The notes under the pieces are model-generated. The model searched no databases. It was given only the letters and a program-made list of their open reading frames with translations, and was not told where the DNA came from. Source: Salinibacterium sp. PAMC 21357 (lineage in GTDB: Bacteria; Actinomycetota; Actinomycetes; Actinomycetales; Microbacteriaceae). Taken from it: 64,000 bases of DNA. Made by a program: the position numbers and the translations under genes. Each line of letters starts with the position of its first letter. Position 1 is the stretch's first letter. The stretch is taken from NCBI RefSeq assembly GCF_000247645.1, contig NZ_AHWA01000004.1, positions 682,001 through 746,000 of the forward strand. Reading direction: 5' to 3'. Positions 43,446-52,163 of the stretch are shown in pieces.

Positions 43446-43494
43446 ACAGAACAGGCTGCCGCCCCACACTGTGCGGGGCGGCAGCCTGTTCTGT
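43446..43494. terminator. Very strong bidirectional hairpin (20-bp stem)
   Basis: The arms 43446-43465 and 43475-43494 are perfectly complementary (outer bases ACAGAACAGG and CCTGTTCTGT), with a nine-base loop. It separates the convergent MFS and acyl-CoA oxidase genes. Confidence 0.88.
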
Positions 43495-43506
43495 AGATCA
43501 GCGCTG

Positions 43507-45633
43507 TTAGCGGCGCTTCGTCTTTTTCAAGTCCTTCTCGTGCACGGGCTCTTCGCCCGAAGCACGGCGCGCGGCGTAGTAGTCGCGTGCTTCGTTCTGG
43601 CGCTTCGCTTCAATGCCGGAGGCAATCGGTGCCCGCACCAGCTCGTCGGTCAGACCGAACGCGGCTACGAGATCCAGAGCCTGCGGACGCAAGCGCGGCA
43701 GCAGACGGTCATCGATGTAGTCGGTGATGGCCTGCGCGCGGTTGGTGGAGATCCGACCGTGCATGAGGTACCAGGCGAGGTTCTTCTCGATGAGCGAGAA
43801 GCCGAAGAGGTCACGCAACCAGGTCATGACCTGAGCAGTGTCCTTATCTTCGATCTTCTCGATAGCGCGAGTGAACGCCTCCCACTGCAGCAGCTCACCG
43901 TGCGCGTACGCAGTCAGGATGAGCTGGTTCTGGTGACTATTGAAGAGAGCGGCAGCCTCAGCCTGCGGAAGCTTGCTCGCCGGACGCAACTTGCTCGCGA
44001 CATCCGCCACCATCGTTTCAACACGATCAGTGAGCAACTGGCGCTGCGAGTCGGTGTCGCGAACGTAGCCAATCGAGCGGGCGGTGGAACCGAAGTCCAC
44101 GACGTTCTGCGCGAAGCGGCGAAGACCCGTGCGGTTGACGGCAGCCTCGCTAACCTGATCGGCAACGTAGTGAGCCATGGCGCCAACATCCGCCCCCGCA
44201 AACTTGCGCGAGTAGTCGGTGAGCAAGCGTTTTGCCACCAGTTGGAGGAGCACGTTGTTGTCGCCCTCGAAGGTGACGTACACGTCCAGGTCGGCGCGCA
44301 TCTGCGTGAGACGGTTCTCGGCCATAAAGCCAGAACCACCACAGGCCTCGCGAGACTCCTGCAGAATGTCGAGCGCAGCCCAGGTGCTGAGCGGCTTGAG
44401 CGCCGCCGCGATCGTTTCGAGGTCTTGACGGTCAGCATCGGTGTCGGTGCGGCCCGAGAAAACGCCGTCGAACTTGTCGAGGAACTCCTCGTGCGCGAAC
44501 GACATCGCGTAGGTCTGAGCCAGGCGCGGCAGCAGTCGACGCTGGTGACGCTGGTAGTCCAGAATCACTTCTTCGTTCGTGTTGCTGGCCGCCGTGAACT
44601 GGCGACGCTCCGCGCCGTACTTGATCGCGATGTTGAGGGCCAGCTTGCTCGCGAGCACTGCGGCACCATCAAGCGAAACACGCCCCTGAACGAGCGTGCC
44701 GAGCATCGTGAAGAAGCGACGACCGGGGCTGTCGATGTCGGAAGCGTAGTCACCGTTCTCGTCAACGTTGCCGTAGCGGTTGAGGAGGTTGGTGCGAGGA
44801 ACGCGAACGTGGTCGAAGTGAAGGCGACCGTTGTCGATACCGTTCAGACCACCCTTGAGGCCGTCATCTTCGGTCGAGATTCCGGGAAGTGTTCCGTTGT
44901 CGTCGCGCAGCGGAACGTAGAACGCGTGAACGCCGTGGTTGACATCTTTCGTGATCAGCTGCGCAAAAACAGTTGCCGCCTTGCCGTGGAGCGCGGCGTT
45001 GCCGAGGTATTCCTTCCACGCCGCGCGGAACGGGGTGTTGATGACGAACTCATCGGTGTCGGGGTCGTAGGTCGCCGTCGTGGCGATGCTCGCGACATCC
45101 GATCCGTGTCCGATCTCGGTCATCGCGAACGCGCCGGGAGTCTTGAGGCTCATGATGTCGGGCAGCCACTTGTCGTGGTGCTCCTTGGTACCGAGGTGCA
45201 CCACGGCGGAACCGAAGAGGCCCCATTGCACGCCCGACTTGATCTGCAGCGACGGGTCAGCGAGCACGGTCTCTTCGAACGCGGCAATGTTTCCGCCGTG
45301 ATTGTCGTCGCCGCCGAGGTCAACCGGGAATGCCCGGTGAACCGCGTTGTTGTCGACCAGCAGTGAGAGCTGGTGCAGAACTCGCTCGCGGTGGTCTTCC
45401 ATCGAGAGTCCATCAACGCGGTGGAACTCGGGGTTCGACATCAGCGTGCGGGACTCTTTGCGCTCCTTCGCCCACTTGCCCAAAAGGTACTCGCCCAACC
45501 ATTCGACATCGATGGCGGGGGTTTCGGGGGCAACCGCTGTTGTCGCAGCAGGGGCGGAACTTGCGGCCTTGTTGGCGGGGGTGGATGACTCCGGCGCCGA
45601 CTCGGTCGCCGTGTGGTCGTGAACCTGGGTCAT
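43507..45633 (-). CDS. Acyl-CoA oxidase family protein
   Basis: The 708-residue flavoprotein-type enzyme resembles acyl-CoA oxidases: 'FAMTEIGHGSDVASIATTATYD' in parts (AMTEIGHGSDVA) for substrate and FAD binding, 'RVPRTNLLNRYG', and 'EACGGSGFMAENRLTQMRAD' followed by 'TFEGDNNVLLQL'. It would oxidise fatty acyl-CoA to the trans-2-enoyl form with FAD, reducing O2 if a true oxidase. An Ala/Ser/Pro-rich N-terminal extension of about 40 residues is unusual. The start ATG 45633 follows GAGATAG. Confidence 0.9.
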   Translation of the reverse strand: MTQVHDHTATESAPESSTPANKAASSAPAATTAVAPETPAIDVEWLGEYLLGKWAKERKESRTLMSNPEFHRVDGLSMEDHRERVLHQLSLLVDNNAVHRAFPVDLGGDDNHGGNIAAFEETVLADPSLQIKSGVQWGLFGSAVVHLGTKEHHDKWLPDIMSLKTPGAFAMTEIGHGSDVASIATTATYDPDTDEFVINTPFRAAWKEYLGNAALHGKAATVFAQLITKDVNHGVHAFYVPLRDDNGTLPGISTEDDGLKGGLNGIDNGRLHFDHVRVPRTNLLNRYGNVDENGDYASDIDSPGRRFFTMLGTLVQGRVSLDGAAVLASKLALNIAIKYGAERRQFTAASNTNEEVILDYQRHQRRLLPRLAQTYAMSFAHEEFLDKFDGVFSGRTDTDADRQDLETIAAALKPLSTWAALDILQESREACGGSGFMAENRLTQMRADLDVYVTFEGDNNVLLQLVAKRLLTDYSRKFAGADVGAMAHYVADQVSEAAVNRTGLRRFAQNVVDFGSTARSIGYVRDTDSQRQLLTDRVETMVADVASKLRPASKLPQAEAAALFNSHQNQLILTAYAHGELLQWEAFTRAIEKIEDKDTAQVMTWLRDLFGFSLIEKNLAWYLMHGRISTNRAQAITDYIDDRLLPRLRPQALDLVAAFGLTDELVRAPIASGIEAKRQNEARDYYAARRASGEEPVHEKDLKKTKRR

Positions 45634-45863
45634 GGCTATCTCGATTCGTCAAAGTTCGGTAATCACACGCTACGACCGGTGCGCGCGGGGGCCAAGTGGG
45701 TCGTGCACCGTCAACCAAGTGGATGCCCACCCGCAGCGTCCCTTTGTAAGAAACCGCAAAACAGCCGCCGTAGCGTTGTGGGATGTACTGTGCTCGGGCG
45801 TGGAATGGGAGGAGGGAATCTTTGTTCAGGAGACGTTGTTGGCCTCCGTGAAAGGATGTAACT
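45634..45863. promoter_or_regulatory. Divergent promoter region between acyl-CoA oxidase and thioredoxin (230 bases)
   Basis: Both neighbouring genes point away from this gap, so it must hold their promoters. GAAAGGATG just before 45864 contains the thioredoxin ribosome site. I cannot place -10 and -35 elements with confidence. Confidence 0.45.
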
Positions 45864-46265
45864 ATGTCGACTATCACTCTCACCTCAGAAGACTTTGGCC
45901 AGACGGTCACCAAAGAAGGAATCACGCTCGTAGACTTTTGGGCCGAATGGTGCGGCCCCTGTAAGCAGTTCGGGCCCATCTTTGAAACCGCCAGCGAAAC
46001 CCACCCCGACATCACGTTCGGAAAAGTAGACACCGAAGCTCAGCAAGAACTTGCTGGCGCCGCAGGTATCACGTCTATCCCCACCCTCATGGCATTCCGT
46101 GACGGCGTGCTCGTGTTCTCCCAGCCCGGAGCACTCCCGGCACCCGCTCTTGAGCAGGTCATCGAGGGCGTCAAGAACCTCGACATGGTTGAGGTTCACA
46201 AGCAGGTTGCTGAACAGCAGGCTGCAGCAGAAGCTGGCGAAGTGCCAGCAGAACCCGCCAACTAG
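45864..46265 (+). CDS. trxA: Thioredoxin
   Basis: The 133-residue protein has the redox motif WCGPC with Cys30 and Cys33 and the cis-proline segment 'ITSIPTLMAF'. It reduces disulfides in the cytoplasm using thioredoxin reductase. The last about 25 residues form an Ala/Glu-rich tail (AEQQAAAEAGEVPAEPAN) beyond the fold. It is followed by a strong terminator. Confidence 0.95.
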   Translation: MSTITLTSEDFGQTVTKEGITLVDFWAEWCGPCKQFGPIFETASETHPDITFGKVDTEAQQELAGAAGITSIPTLMAFRDGVLVFSQPGALPAPALEQVIEGVKNLDMVEVHKQVAEQQAAAEAGEVPAEPAN

Positions 46266-46298
46266 TTAGTTAGCTGGCACGCAACTCCCGCAGACCAC

Positions 46299-46337
46299 AA
46301 AAGGCCCCGCCGACGTTTTCGTCGGCGGGGCCTTTTT
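46299..46337. terminator. Strong bidirectional terminator after thioredoxin
   Basis: AAAGGCCCCGCCGACG and CGTCGGCGGGGCCTTT pair around a TTTT loop, with T-runs on both strands. It serves thioredoxin and the converging iron-binding protein gene. Confidence 0.93.
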
Positions 46338-46377
46338 CTGTGTTGCGTGACGCGATGCGATTCGCGCTCTGTTGCGG

Positions 46378-47388
46378 CTAGTTCAGCGCACGAGCAATCG
46401 CATCGACAAAGTCGTCGATTCCCCACGGCAGCGAGAGCGCCGTGGGTGGCGAGACCGAAGCGACGAGTGATGCACCGTTGACGGCGACCAGTCCGCCATT
46501 AGCCACAGCGGGGATGCTCTGAGCGTAGGGCTGCGTGGCGAAAGTGTCGCCCACTTCTTGAGTCTCGGCGTAGGCAATCAGTAGATCGCTGTCGAGCTCA
46601 TCGAGCTTCTCGTAGCTCAGTGTGTAGAAGAAGGTGGAGTCGCCGTTCGCGAGAGCATCGACCGCGGGAGCGTTCTCGAGGCCGAGGTCGAGGAGGAACT
46701 CCACTCGGGGGTCGGCGGGCTTGTAGACGTAGAAGGTTCCGCCGACATCGAAGGTCGCAGCAATGGTCTTGCCTTCGAACTCGGGGTGCTCGGCTGCCTT
46801 TTCGGCAACGAGAGCGTCAATGTTGGCGAGCACCTCATCCGCAGCATCCGCCTTACCGAGCGCTGCACCTGTGGTGCTGATGACGTCGCGCCAGGGCGTG
46901 CTCCACGGCAGCTCGGGGTAGGCGACGACCGGCGCAATCTCGCTGAGCAGGTCGTACTGTTCTTCGGTGATTCCCGAGTACGTCGCGAGGATCAGGTCAG
47001 GGGCAGCTTCTGCGATCTGCTCGTAGGCCGGAGCATCCGTAGTGGCAGGGAAGATTATCGGGTCATCGCCACCGAGCTCGGTGAGAGCATCCGCAGCCCA
47101 CGGCAGAACGCCGTTCTCGTCGCCACCATAGTTCTGAGCCTCCATGCCGACGGGCACGACCCCGAGAGCCAGAACGGCATCGCCGCTGCCCCATCCCAAG
47201 GTGAGAACGCGTTGCGGCTCGGACTCGATAACGGTCTCACCAAAGGCGTGCTCGATGGTGACTGGGAAAGCGTCGGACGCTGCGGTGGCACCGGCATCGC
47301 CTTCAGAGCTCGAGGTGGCGCAACCGCTCAGCGCAATGAGGGCAGCAGTGGCCGCAGCGAAGACGGCAAGGCGGGGACGGCGTGACAT
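46378..47388 (-). CDS. Iron-siderophore binding lipoprotein (FecB/FepB type)
   Basis: The 336-residue protein is a lipoprotein (signal ending LSGC, Cys23) of the periplasmic binding fold used for ferric siderophores, with 'PQRVLTLGWGSGDAVLALG' and 'AAPDLILATYSGIT' typical. It hands siderophores to the permeases at 48347-50442. ATG 47388 follows AGGAG; an upstream ATG at 47421 would put a few residues before the signal. It has its own promoter overlapped by a DtxR-type box. The other importer genes lie upstream in a separate unit. Confidence 0.92.
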   Translation of the reverse strand: MSRRPRLAVFAAATAALIALSGCATSSSEGDAGATAASDAFPVTIEHAFGETVIESEPQRVLTLGWGSGDAVLALGVVPVGMEAQNYGGDENGVLPWAADALTELGGDDPIIFPATTDAPAYEQIAEAAPDLILATYSGITEEQYDLLSEIAPVVAYPELPWSTPWRDVISTTGAALGKADAADEVLANIDALVAEKAAEHPEFEGKTIAATFDVGGTFYVYKPADPRVEFLLDLGLENAPAVDALANGDSTFFYTLSYEKLDELDSDLLIAYAETQEVGDTFATQPYAQSIPAVANGGLVAVNGASLVASVSPPTALSLPWGIDDFVDAIARALN

Positions 47389-47442
47389 TGATCTCCTAGA
47401 CAGAACGCGAAATGAAAACACTCGTGCAGCCGTTTCCGGTGC

Positions 47443-47470
47443 ATAGTAAGGATAGGCTTACCTTACTCAA
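47443..47470 (-). promoter_or_regulatory. Promoter with a DtxR/IdeR-type iron box for the binding-protein gene
   Basis: On the minus strand a -35 (TTGAGT, 47470-47465) and -10 (TACTAT, 47448-47443) are 16 bases apart. Between them lies the 19-base palindrome TAAGGATAGGCTTACCTTA (47447-47465 on plus), close to the DtxR consensus TTAGGTTAGGCTAACCTAA. Iron-loaded DtxR should block the promoter. Confidence 0.82.
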
Positions 47471-47519
47471 TTGCGCAAGCCTAATACCTGCGTATGAGCC
47501 TCGGATCCACGGAGGGGAG

Positions 47520-48350
47520 CTAGGCGCGCCCAATAGGGATGACCATGGGCGAATGCGACACCGGGTCGGCGATGATCTGCGCCTCGAGTCCGAAGGCTTC
47601 GCGCATCCGCTCGGCGGTGACGACCTGGGCGGGCGCACCCTCGGCGAGAATCTTCCCCTCCCCCATCAACACCATGTGATCGGCATAGCGCGCAGCCAAA
47701 TTCAATTCGTGCAACACCATGACGATGGTGGTTCCACGCTCGCGGTTGAGGTCGGCCAACACATCAAGAGCATCGAGTTGGTGACGCACATCCAAGAACG
47801 TGGTCGGCTCGTCGAGCAGCAGAATGTCTGGATCCTGGCTTAACGCCATCGCAATCCATACCCGTTGCCGCTGCCCTCCCGAGAGCTCCTCGATGCGCCG
47901 CGATGCCAACTGGGCCGTGTCCGTCGCGGCCAGCGCCAGCTCGACCGCCGCGTCATCCGCCGGCGACCACTGCTGAAACCAGCCCTGATGCGGGTAGCGC
48001 CCGCGGGCGACCAAATCGCGAACGGTGATGCCCTCTGGGGCTATCGGCGACTGCGGCAAGATACCGACAACCTTCGCCACCTCTTTCGACGCCACCGAAT
48101 GGATGTCTCGCCCATCGAGCATCACATGACCAGAGGCTGGTCGCAGCAACCGCGACAGTCCACGCAGCAGTGTCGACTTGCCGCAGGCATTGGCCCCGAC
48201 AATCACGGTGATCTTGCCGTCCGGAATCGCCAAGCTCACGTTCGACACAATGTCGCGGCCGCCGTAGTTGAGTGTCACATTGTCGGCGCGCAGCTCGTGC
48301 GCGGGCCGGGCTGGTGTGATGGCGGACGGCTGATCGGGGCGCTGCTTCAC
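47520..48350 (-). CDS. Iron-siderophore ABC ATPase (FepC/FecE type)
   Basis: The 276-residue ATPase has Walker A 'GANACGKSTLLRG' near residue 50, signature LSGGQRQRVWIA and Walker B 'ILLLDEPTTFLD'. It powers siderophore uptake with the two permeases upstream. GTG 48350 overlaps the permease stop by four bases; an open extension to 48389 is not ATPase-like. Walker A contains Ala-Cys, a usual variant in this group. Confidence 0.94.
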   Translation of the reverse strand: MKQRPDQPSAITPARPAHELRADNVTLNYGGRDIVSNVSLAIPDGKITVIVGANACGKSTLLRGLSRLLRPASGHVMLDGRDIHSVASKEVAKVVGILPQSPIAPEGITVRDLVARGRYPHQGWFQQWSPADDAAVELALAATDTAQLASRRIEELSGGQRQRVWIAMALSQDPDILLLDEPTTFLDVRHQLDALDVLADLNRERGTTIVMVLHELNLAARYADHMVLMGEGKILAEGAPAQVVTAERMREAFGLEAQIIADPVSHSPMVIPIGRA

Positions 48351-49408
48351 GATGCACGTCCTTCGCGGTTGGTGGTGGAGATGAGCCACAGCAGGTAGGG
48401 TGCGCCCACGATTCCGGTGACAATGCCGGTGGGCACTTGGGTTCCGGTGGTGAGGAGGTGCTGCGCGACGAAGTCAGCGCCAAGTACGAGAACAATCGCG
48501 ACGAGAGCGCTCGGCACCAGCGCGAGGCCTCCCCCGCGCATCAGGCGCCGAGCGATCGGTGCGGAGACGAACGCGACAAAGGCGAGCGGTCCGACGAGGG
48601 CTGTCGCGATGGCCACGAGAGCAACCGCGACCACGATGAGGGCTAGCCGCGAGCGCTGAACTGAGACGCCGAGACCGGCGGCAAGATCATCGCCGAGCTG
48701 CAGCATCCGGAGCTTGGAGGCAAGCAAGAAAACGGCAGGAAGCAGCACGGCGAGAGAGACGGCAATGATGAGGATGTCGCCCCAGCTGGCACCGCCAAGC
48801 CCACCGACCATCCAGACGAGGGCTTGCTGCGCATCGCGCACGTCACCCCGAGTGATGAGGTAACCGATCACGGATTGCGCCATGAAAGCGATGCCGACGC
48901 CGATGAGTACGAAGCGCATGCCGTTCATGCCCGAGCGCCACGACAGCAGATAGATCGTGAACGCGACAACGAGCGCACCCATGAGTGCGGAGAGGGAGAC
49001 GATGACACCTGTTGCGCCGAACACGAGCAGGCTCAGCACGGCAGCCACACTGGCACCGCCGCTGATGCCGATGATGTCGGGGCTCGCGAGCGCATTGCGC
49101 AGGAGACTTTGGAAGAGCGCGCCCGAGAGCCCGAACGCCACGGCGACGAGCACCGCGAGCAGCACGCGCGGAAGCCGCAACTTGAAGACGATGAACTGAT
49201 CAGACGACGTGCCGCCACCGAACAGCGTCGCGAGCAGATCGGGCAGCGTAAGCGTATATGCCCCAACCGCAATACTGACGAGCGCGAGAGCCACAGCGAG
49301 GACAACGAGCCCGATAATGATGCGCAGAGTACGAGCCGGCAGTGGGTTTCGGGAGGCTCGGCCGTCGCGCTCGCCAGCTCTCGCGGTTCGACCCCGCAGC
49401 GCGCTCAC
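48347..49408 (-). CDS. Iron-siderophore ABC permease (FecCD family), second
   Basis: The 353-residue protein has about nine helices, the FecCD motif 'LRLPRVLLAVLVAVAFGLSGALFQ' in parts (RLPRVLLAVLVG-like region) and 'LASPDIIGISGGASVAAV'. The about 30-residue basic N-terminus is cytoplasmic. GTG start overlaps the previous stop by four bases. Confidence 0.93.
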   Translation of the reverse strand: MSALRGRTARAGERDGRASRNPLPARTLRIIIGLVVLAVALALVSIAVGAYTLTLPDLLATLFGGGTSSDQFIVFKLRLPRVLLAVLVAVAFGLSGALFQSLLRNALASPDIIGISGGASVAAVLSLLVFGATGVIVSLSALMGALVVAFTIYLLSWRSGMNGMRFVLIGVGIAFMAQSVIGYLITRGDVRDAQQALVWMVGGLGGASWGDILIIAVSLAVLLPAVFLLASKLRMLQLGDDLAAGLGVSVQRSRLALIVVAVALVAIATALVGPLAFVAFVSAPIARRLMRGGGLALVPSALVAIVLVLGADFVAQHLLTTGTQVPTGIVTGIVGAPYLLWLISTTNREGRAS

Positions 49409-50442
49409 AGCCCGGCCAACTTCACTCGGCGCACAAGGGCGATCATGACGGGGGCACCGATGATGGCCACGACGAGCCCTGCTTCGAGTTCCGAGGGTGA
49501 GACGACGAGGCGGCCAACAATGTCGGCGATGAGCAAGAGGCTCGGGCCGACGATCGCAGAGACCGCGATGATCCAGCGGTAGTCCGGGCCGGTAAAGGGG
49601 CGCACGATGTGTGGGACCACGAGGCCGACAAAGACGATCGGGCCAGCGAGCGCAGTGGCCGATCCACAGAGCAGCACGACGGCTCCGGCGGCGACCGCCC
49701 GAGCAACGTACACCCGCTGACCGAGGCCACGAGCGAGGTCATCTCCGAGGGCGACGAGGTTGAGCATCCGCCCCGAAATGATGGCGAGGATCGCGCCCGC
49801 GACGACGAAACCAATTGTGAGGCGCGCGGCTTCGAGATCGCGGCTCGCGAGGGACCCGACCGACCAGAAGCGGAAGGTGTTGAGGGTGTCGGTGTCGGAG
49901 ATCAAAACCAGAGAGATCACGGAGGTGATGCCGGCGGTGACGGCGGTTCCGGCGAGTACAAGCTTGACCGGGGTGGCCCCTTCGCGGCCCAGGGAGCCGA
50001 TCGCGTAGACGATGCTCGCGGCCGCCGCAGCTCCTGCGAAGGCGAACCAGATGTAGCCGGTGGGATTCGTGATCGAGAGCACACTGATCGCGAAGACAAC
50101 CGCGAGTGAGGCGCCGGCGTTAACGCCGAGGAGCCCGGGGTCGGCAAGCGGGTTGCGGGTGACGCCCTGCATGACGGCTCCAGCGACGCCGAGAGACAGC
50201 CCGGCGAGCAGGCCGACGATCGTGCGCGGCAATCGCAGTTCACGGATCACGAGTTGGTCGTTGTTGCCCGCCTCGGGATCAAAGAGTGCTTGCCAGATTT
50301 GCGAAAACTCAACGCCGCGAGCACCGAGCGCGAGACTCAGCACGAGCACAATCGCGAGTAACACGAAGGCTGCACCGAGGGTGATCCAACGCTGGGTACG
50401 GAGGCTCAGCGTCGTGCGCGAAACCGGAGCAGTCTGGGTCAT
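49405..50442 (-). CDS. Iron-siderophore ABC permease (FecCD family), first
   Basis: The 345-residue protein is the partner permease: 'LRLPRTIVGLLAGLSLGVAG' and 'NPLADPGLLGVNAGASLAVV' in adjoining parts, with about nine helices. It forms a heterodimer with the 48347-49408 protein. It begins 21 bases after the stop of the siderophore-interacting protein gene, in the same direction. Confidence 0.93.
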   Translation of the reverse strand: MTQTAPVSRTTLSLRTQRWITLGAAFVLLAIVLVLSLALGARGVEFSQIWQALFDPEAGNNDQLVIRELRLPRTIVGLLAGLSLGVAGAVMQGVTRNPLADPGLLGVNAGASLAVVFAISVLSITNPTGYIWFAFAGAAAAASIVYAIGSLGREGATPVKLVLAGTAVTAGITSVISLVLISDTDTLNTFRFWSVGSLASRDLEAARLTIGFVVAGAILAIISGRMLNLVALGDDLARGLGQRVYVARAVAAGAVVLLCGSATALAGPIVFVGLVVPHIVRPFTGPDYRWIIAVSAIVGPSLLLIADIVGRLVVSPSELEAGLVVAIIGAPVMIALVRRVKLAGL

Positions 50443-50463
50443 GGGCGGGTGCGGCAGTGGGGC

Positions 50464-51417
50464 CTATTGCGCTTCGGACTTGCCAAGACGCCAGTACCCC
50501 ATGAACGCAACCTGCTTACGGTCAACACCGGTCTCGCTCACAAGAAAACGGCGAAGCAGTTTGATCACGCACGCCTCGGCGGCAAGCCAGGCGTAGAAGT
50601 GGGTTCCGGATGCTTCACCTGGCGAATCCCAGAGGAGCTCCGTATCGACGTCGATGTCGCCGAGCGGTTGTGCGGTCGGCGCGAGCGCGGGCAACACGAG
50701 TGACGCGTTGGCTTGCGTCCACGCCCGCACGGCGGGGTCGAGCACAGAGCCTGCGGGCTGCTCGCCGCGCGGGAGCCACGTGACGTGGCAATTGCTCGAG
50801 AGGTTCAGCGGCGGCTGGTCTGCGGCATCCGGAATCTCGACGAAGGCATGAGCTTGAACGCTGGGGTCAAGGCGCTCGAGGATGCTGCAGATGGCAGGCG
50901 CGGATGTTTCGTCACCGGCAAGCAGCACGGTGCGCGCGGGACCGGGATGCCAGTCAATGCCGATGCCGGATTGGATACTCGCCGCATCGGGACCGACGAT
51001 GATGACGCCGTCACCGGCCGCTGCGTTCGCGAGCCACTGCCCTGCAGGGCCATTGGCGCCATGGAAGACCATGTCGACGTCGATCTCGCGGAGCTCGGGA
51101 CGCACGGCACGAATCGTGTAAGTGCGGAACGGGTTGCGCGCCTCGTCGGGCAGCGCGCGCCAGCGGGCGTACCAGGTGCCCTCGGCGATGGTCTGCGGAT
51201 CGTTCGCGCCGATGTCGCTCAGTCCAATGCCCGGCAGCGGAAAAACGATCTTGATTCGCTGGTCGAAACCATCGGTGCCGAAGGCCTCAAACTCGGTGCC
51301 CGTGAAGGTGACGCGCCTAAAGTGAGGCGAAAGTTCGCGGATGCTTTCTACCCGTGCTGCGAATGGTCGATAGCCCGGGCGGGCGTCCTTCACGATCTCG
51401 CGCTCTAAGGTAAGCAT
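50464..51417 (-). CDS. Siderophore-interacting protein (ferric-siderophore reductase)
   Basis: The 317-residue protein belongs to the SIP/ViuB family of FAD- and NAD(P)H-dependent reductases that release iron from imported siderophores in the cytoplasm. 'RTYTIRAVRPELREIDVDMV' in parts (YTIRAVRPE) and 'GPAGQWLANAAAGDGVIIVGP' are the FAD-binding and nucleotide regions, and 'LLAGDETSAPAI' is typical. It is the first gene of the permease-ATPase unit. The start ATG 51417 lies only three bases after a DtxR-type box, so the transcript is probably nearly leaderless. Confidence 0.92.
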   Translation of the reverse strand: MLTLEREIVKDARPGYRPFAARVESIRELSPHFRRVTFTGTEFEAFGTDGFDQRIKIVFPLPGIGLSDIGANDPQTIAEGTWYARWRALPDEARNPFRTYTIRAVRPELREIDVDMVFHGANGPAGQWLANAAAGDGVIIVGPDAASIQSGIGIDWHPGPARTVLLAGDETSAPAICSILERLDPSVQAHAFVEIPDAADQPPLNLSSNCHVTWLPRGEQPAGSVLDPAVRAWTQANASLVLPALAPTAQPLGDIDVDTELLWDSPGEASGTHFYAWLAAEACVIKLLRRFLVSETGVDRKQVAFMGYWRLGKSEAQ

Positions 51418-51420
51418 TGC

Positions 51421-51439
51421 CTAAGTATGGCATACCTAA
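51421..51439 (-). promoter_or_regulatory. DtxR/IdeR-type iron box before the SIP gene
   Basis: CTAAGTATGGCATACCTAA is a 19-base near-palindrome similar to the DtxR consensus. It ends four bases before the SIP start codon, which puts the repressor across the likely transcription start. Confidence 0.75.
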
Positions 51440-51481
51440 CCTGAAGCGAAAAGGGGCGGTTTTCTAGAATTTCTCGCCCCG

Positions 51482-52021
51482 CTACGGACTTGTTGATGCT
51501 TCTGCCGCTCGCTGCGGCCCAGCGGCCAGCGTAGCTTCGCGACGCTTCTGCCGGCGTCGATCGCGCTTGCTACGCGAGAGCGGAAACTTAGCGTCAAGGT
51601 GCGGATCGAGATACAGCCGTTGGAGTGCAATAAGGATGAGTACTCCACCAGCCCAATAGGCCGGGATGATCGCCGAGCCCAGCTGACCGCCCGTTGCGCC
51701 GAGTAGCGTAACCACCACACCAACGCCGATGAAGAGGAACAGCCAGCCACTACGGATCCTGTCGCGCGCAGTCTGCTGATCCTGAACCCTCGATTCAAAA
51801 GAGTCAACGCGGCCGTTGAGCTCATCGCTCTCAATCGTCGCGAAAAGATCCCGAACTGGCACCCCTAATGCGTCCGCGACAAGCGACAGAGTTTCAAGGC
51901 TCGCGTCGCTTCCTGCCTCAAGCCGCTGGATGGTTCGAATCCCAACGCCACACTCGTCGGCGAGTTTCTCTTGGGTCCAGCCGCGCTCTCTGCGGAGGGC
52001 GACTATGCGCGTTTCATTCAT
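51482..52021 (-). CDS. XRE-family HTH protein with two membrane helices
   Basis: The 179-residue protein has an N-terminal Cro/C1 HTH (residues 5-58, LRRERGWTQEKLADECGVG) and a C-terminal pair of hydrophobic helices (about residues 92-132), followed by a basic tail. This is a membrane-tethered regulator class of unknown signal. It is a lone gene between the iron unit and recQ. A physical link to the iron operon is not evident. Confidence 0.83.
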   Translation of the reverse strand: MNETRIVALRRERGWTQEKLADECGVGIRTIQRLEAGSDASLETLSLVADALGVPVRDLFATIESDELNGRVDSFESRVQDQQTARDRIRSGWLFLFIGVGVVVTLLGATGGQLGSAIIPAYWAGGVLILIALQRLYLDPHLDAKFPLSRSKRDRRRQKRREATLAAGPQRAAEASTSP

Positions 52022-52163
52022 GTGACCAATACTCCTTGACCTGATGGATGCTGGCTACGCCACTCTCCCGCCAGTCTCGCGCCACCCATCCGCCAGCAGC
52101 ACGCCAGCCACACGACACGTTGCCACCAATGGCCCGACAACAACTCGTCGACACCGAAGACTT

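Noticed and set aside
43471-45366. Long open frame on the plus strand opposite the acyl-CoA oxidase gene (631 codons)
   Set aside because: Antisense shadow of a complete gene; composition is typical of reverse reading, without a protein family match.
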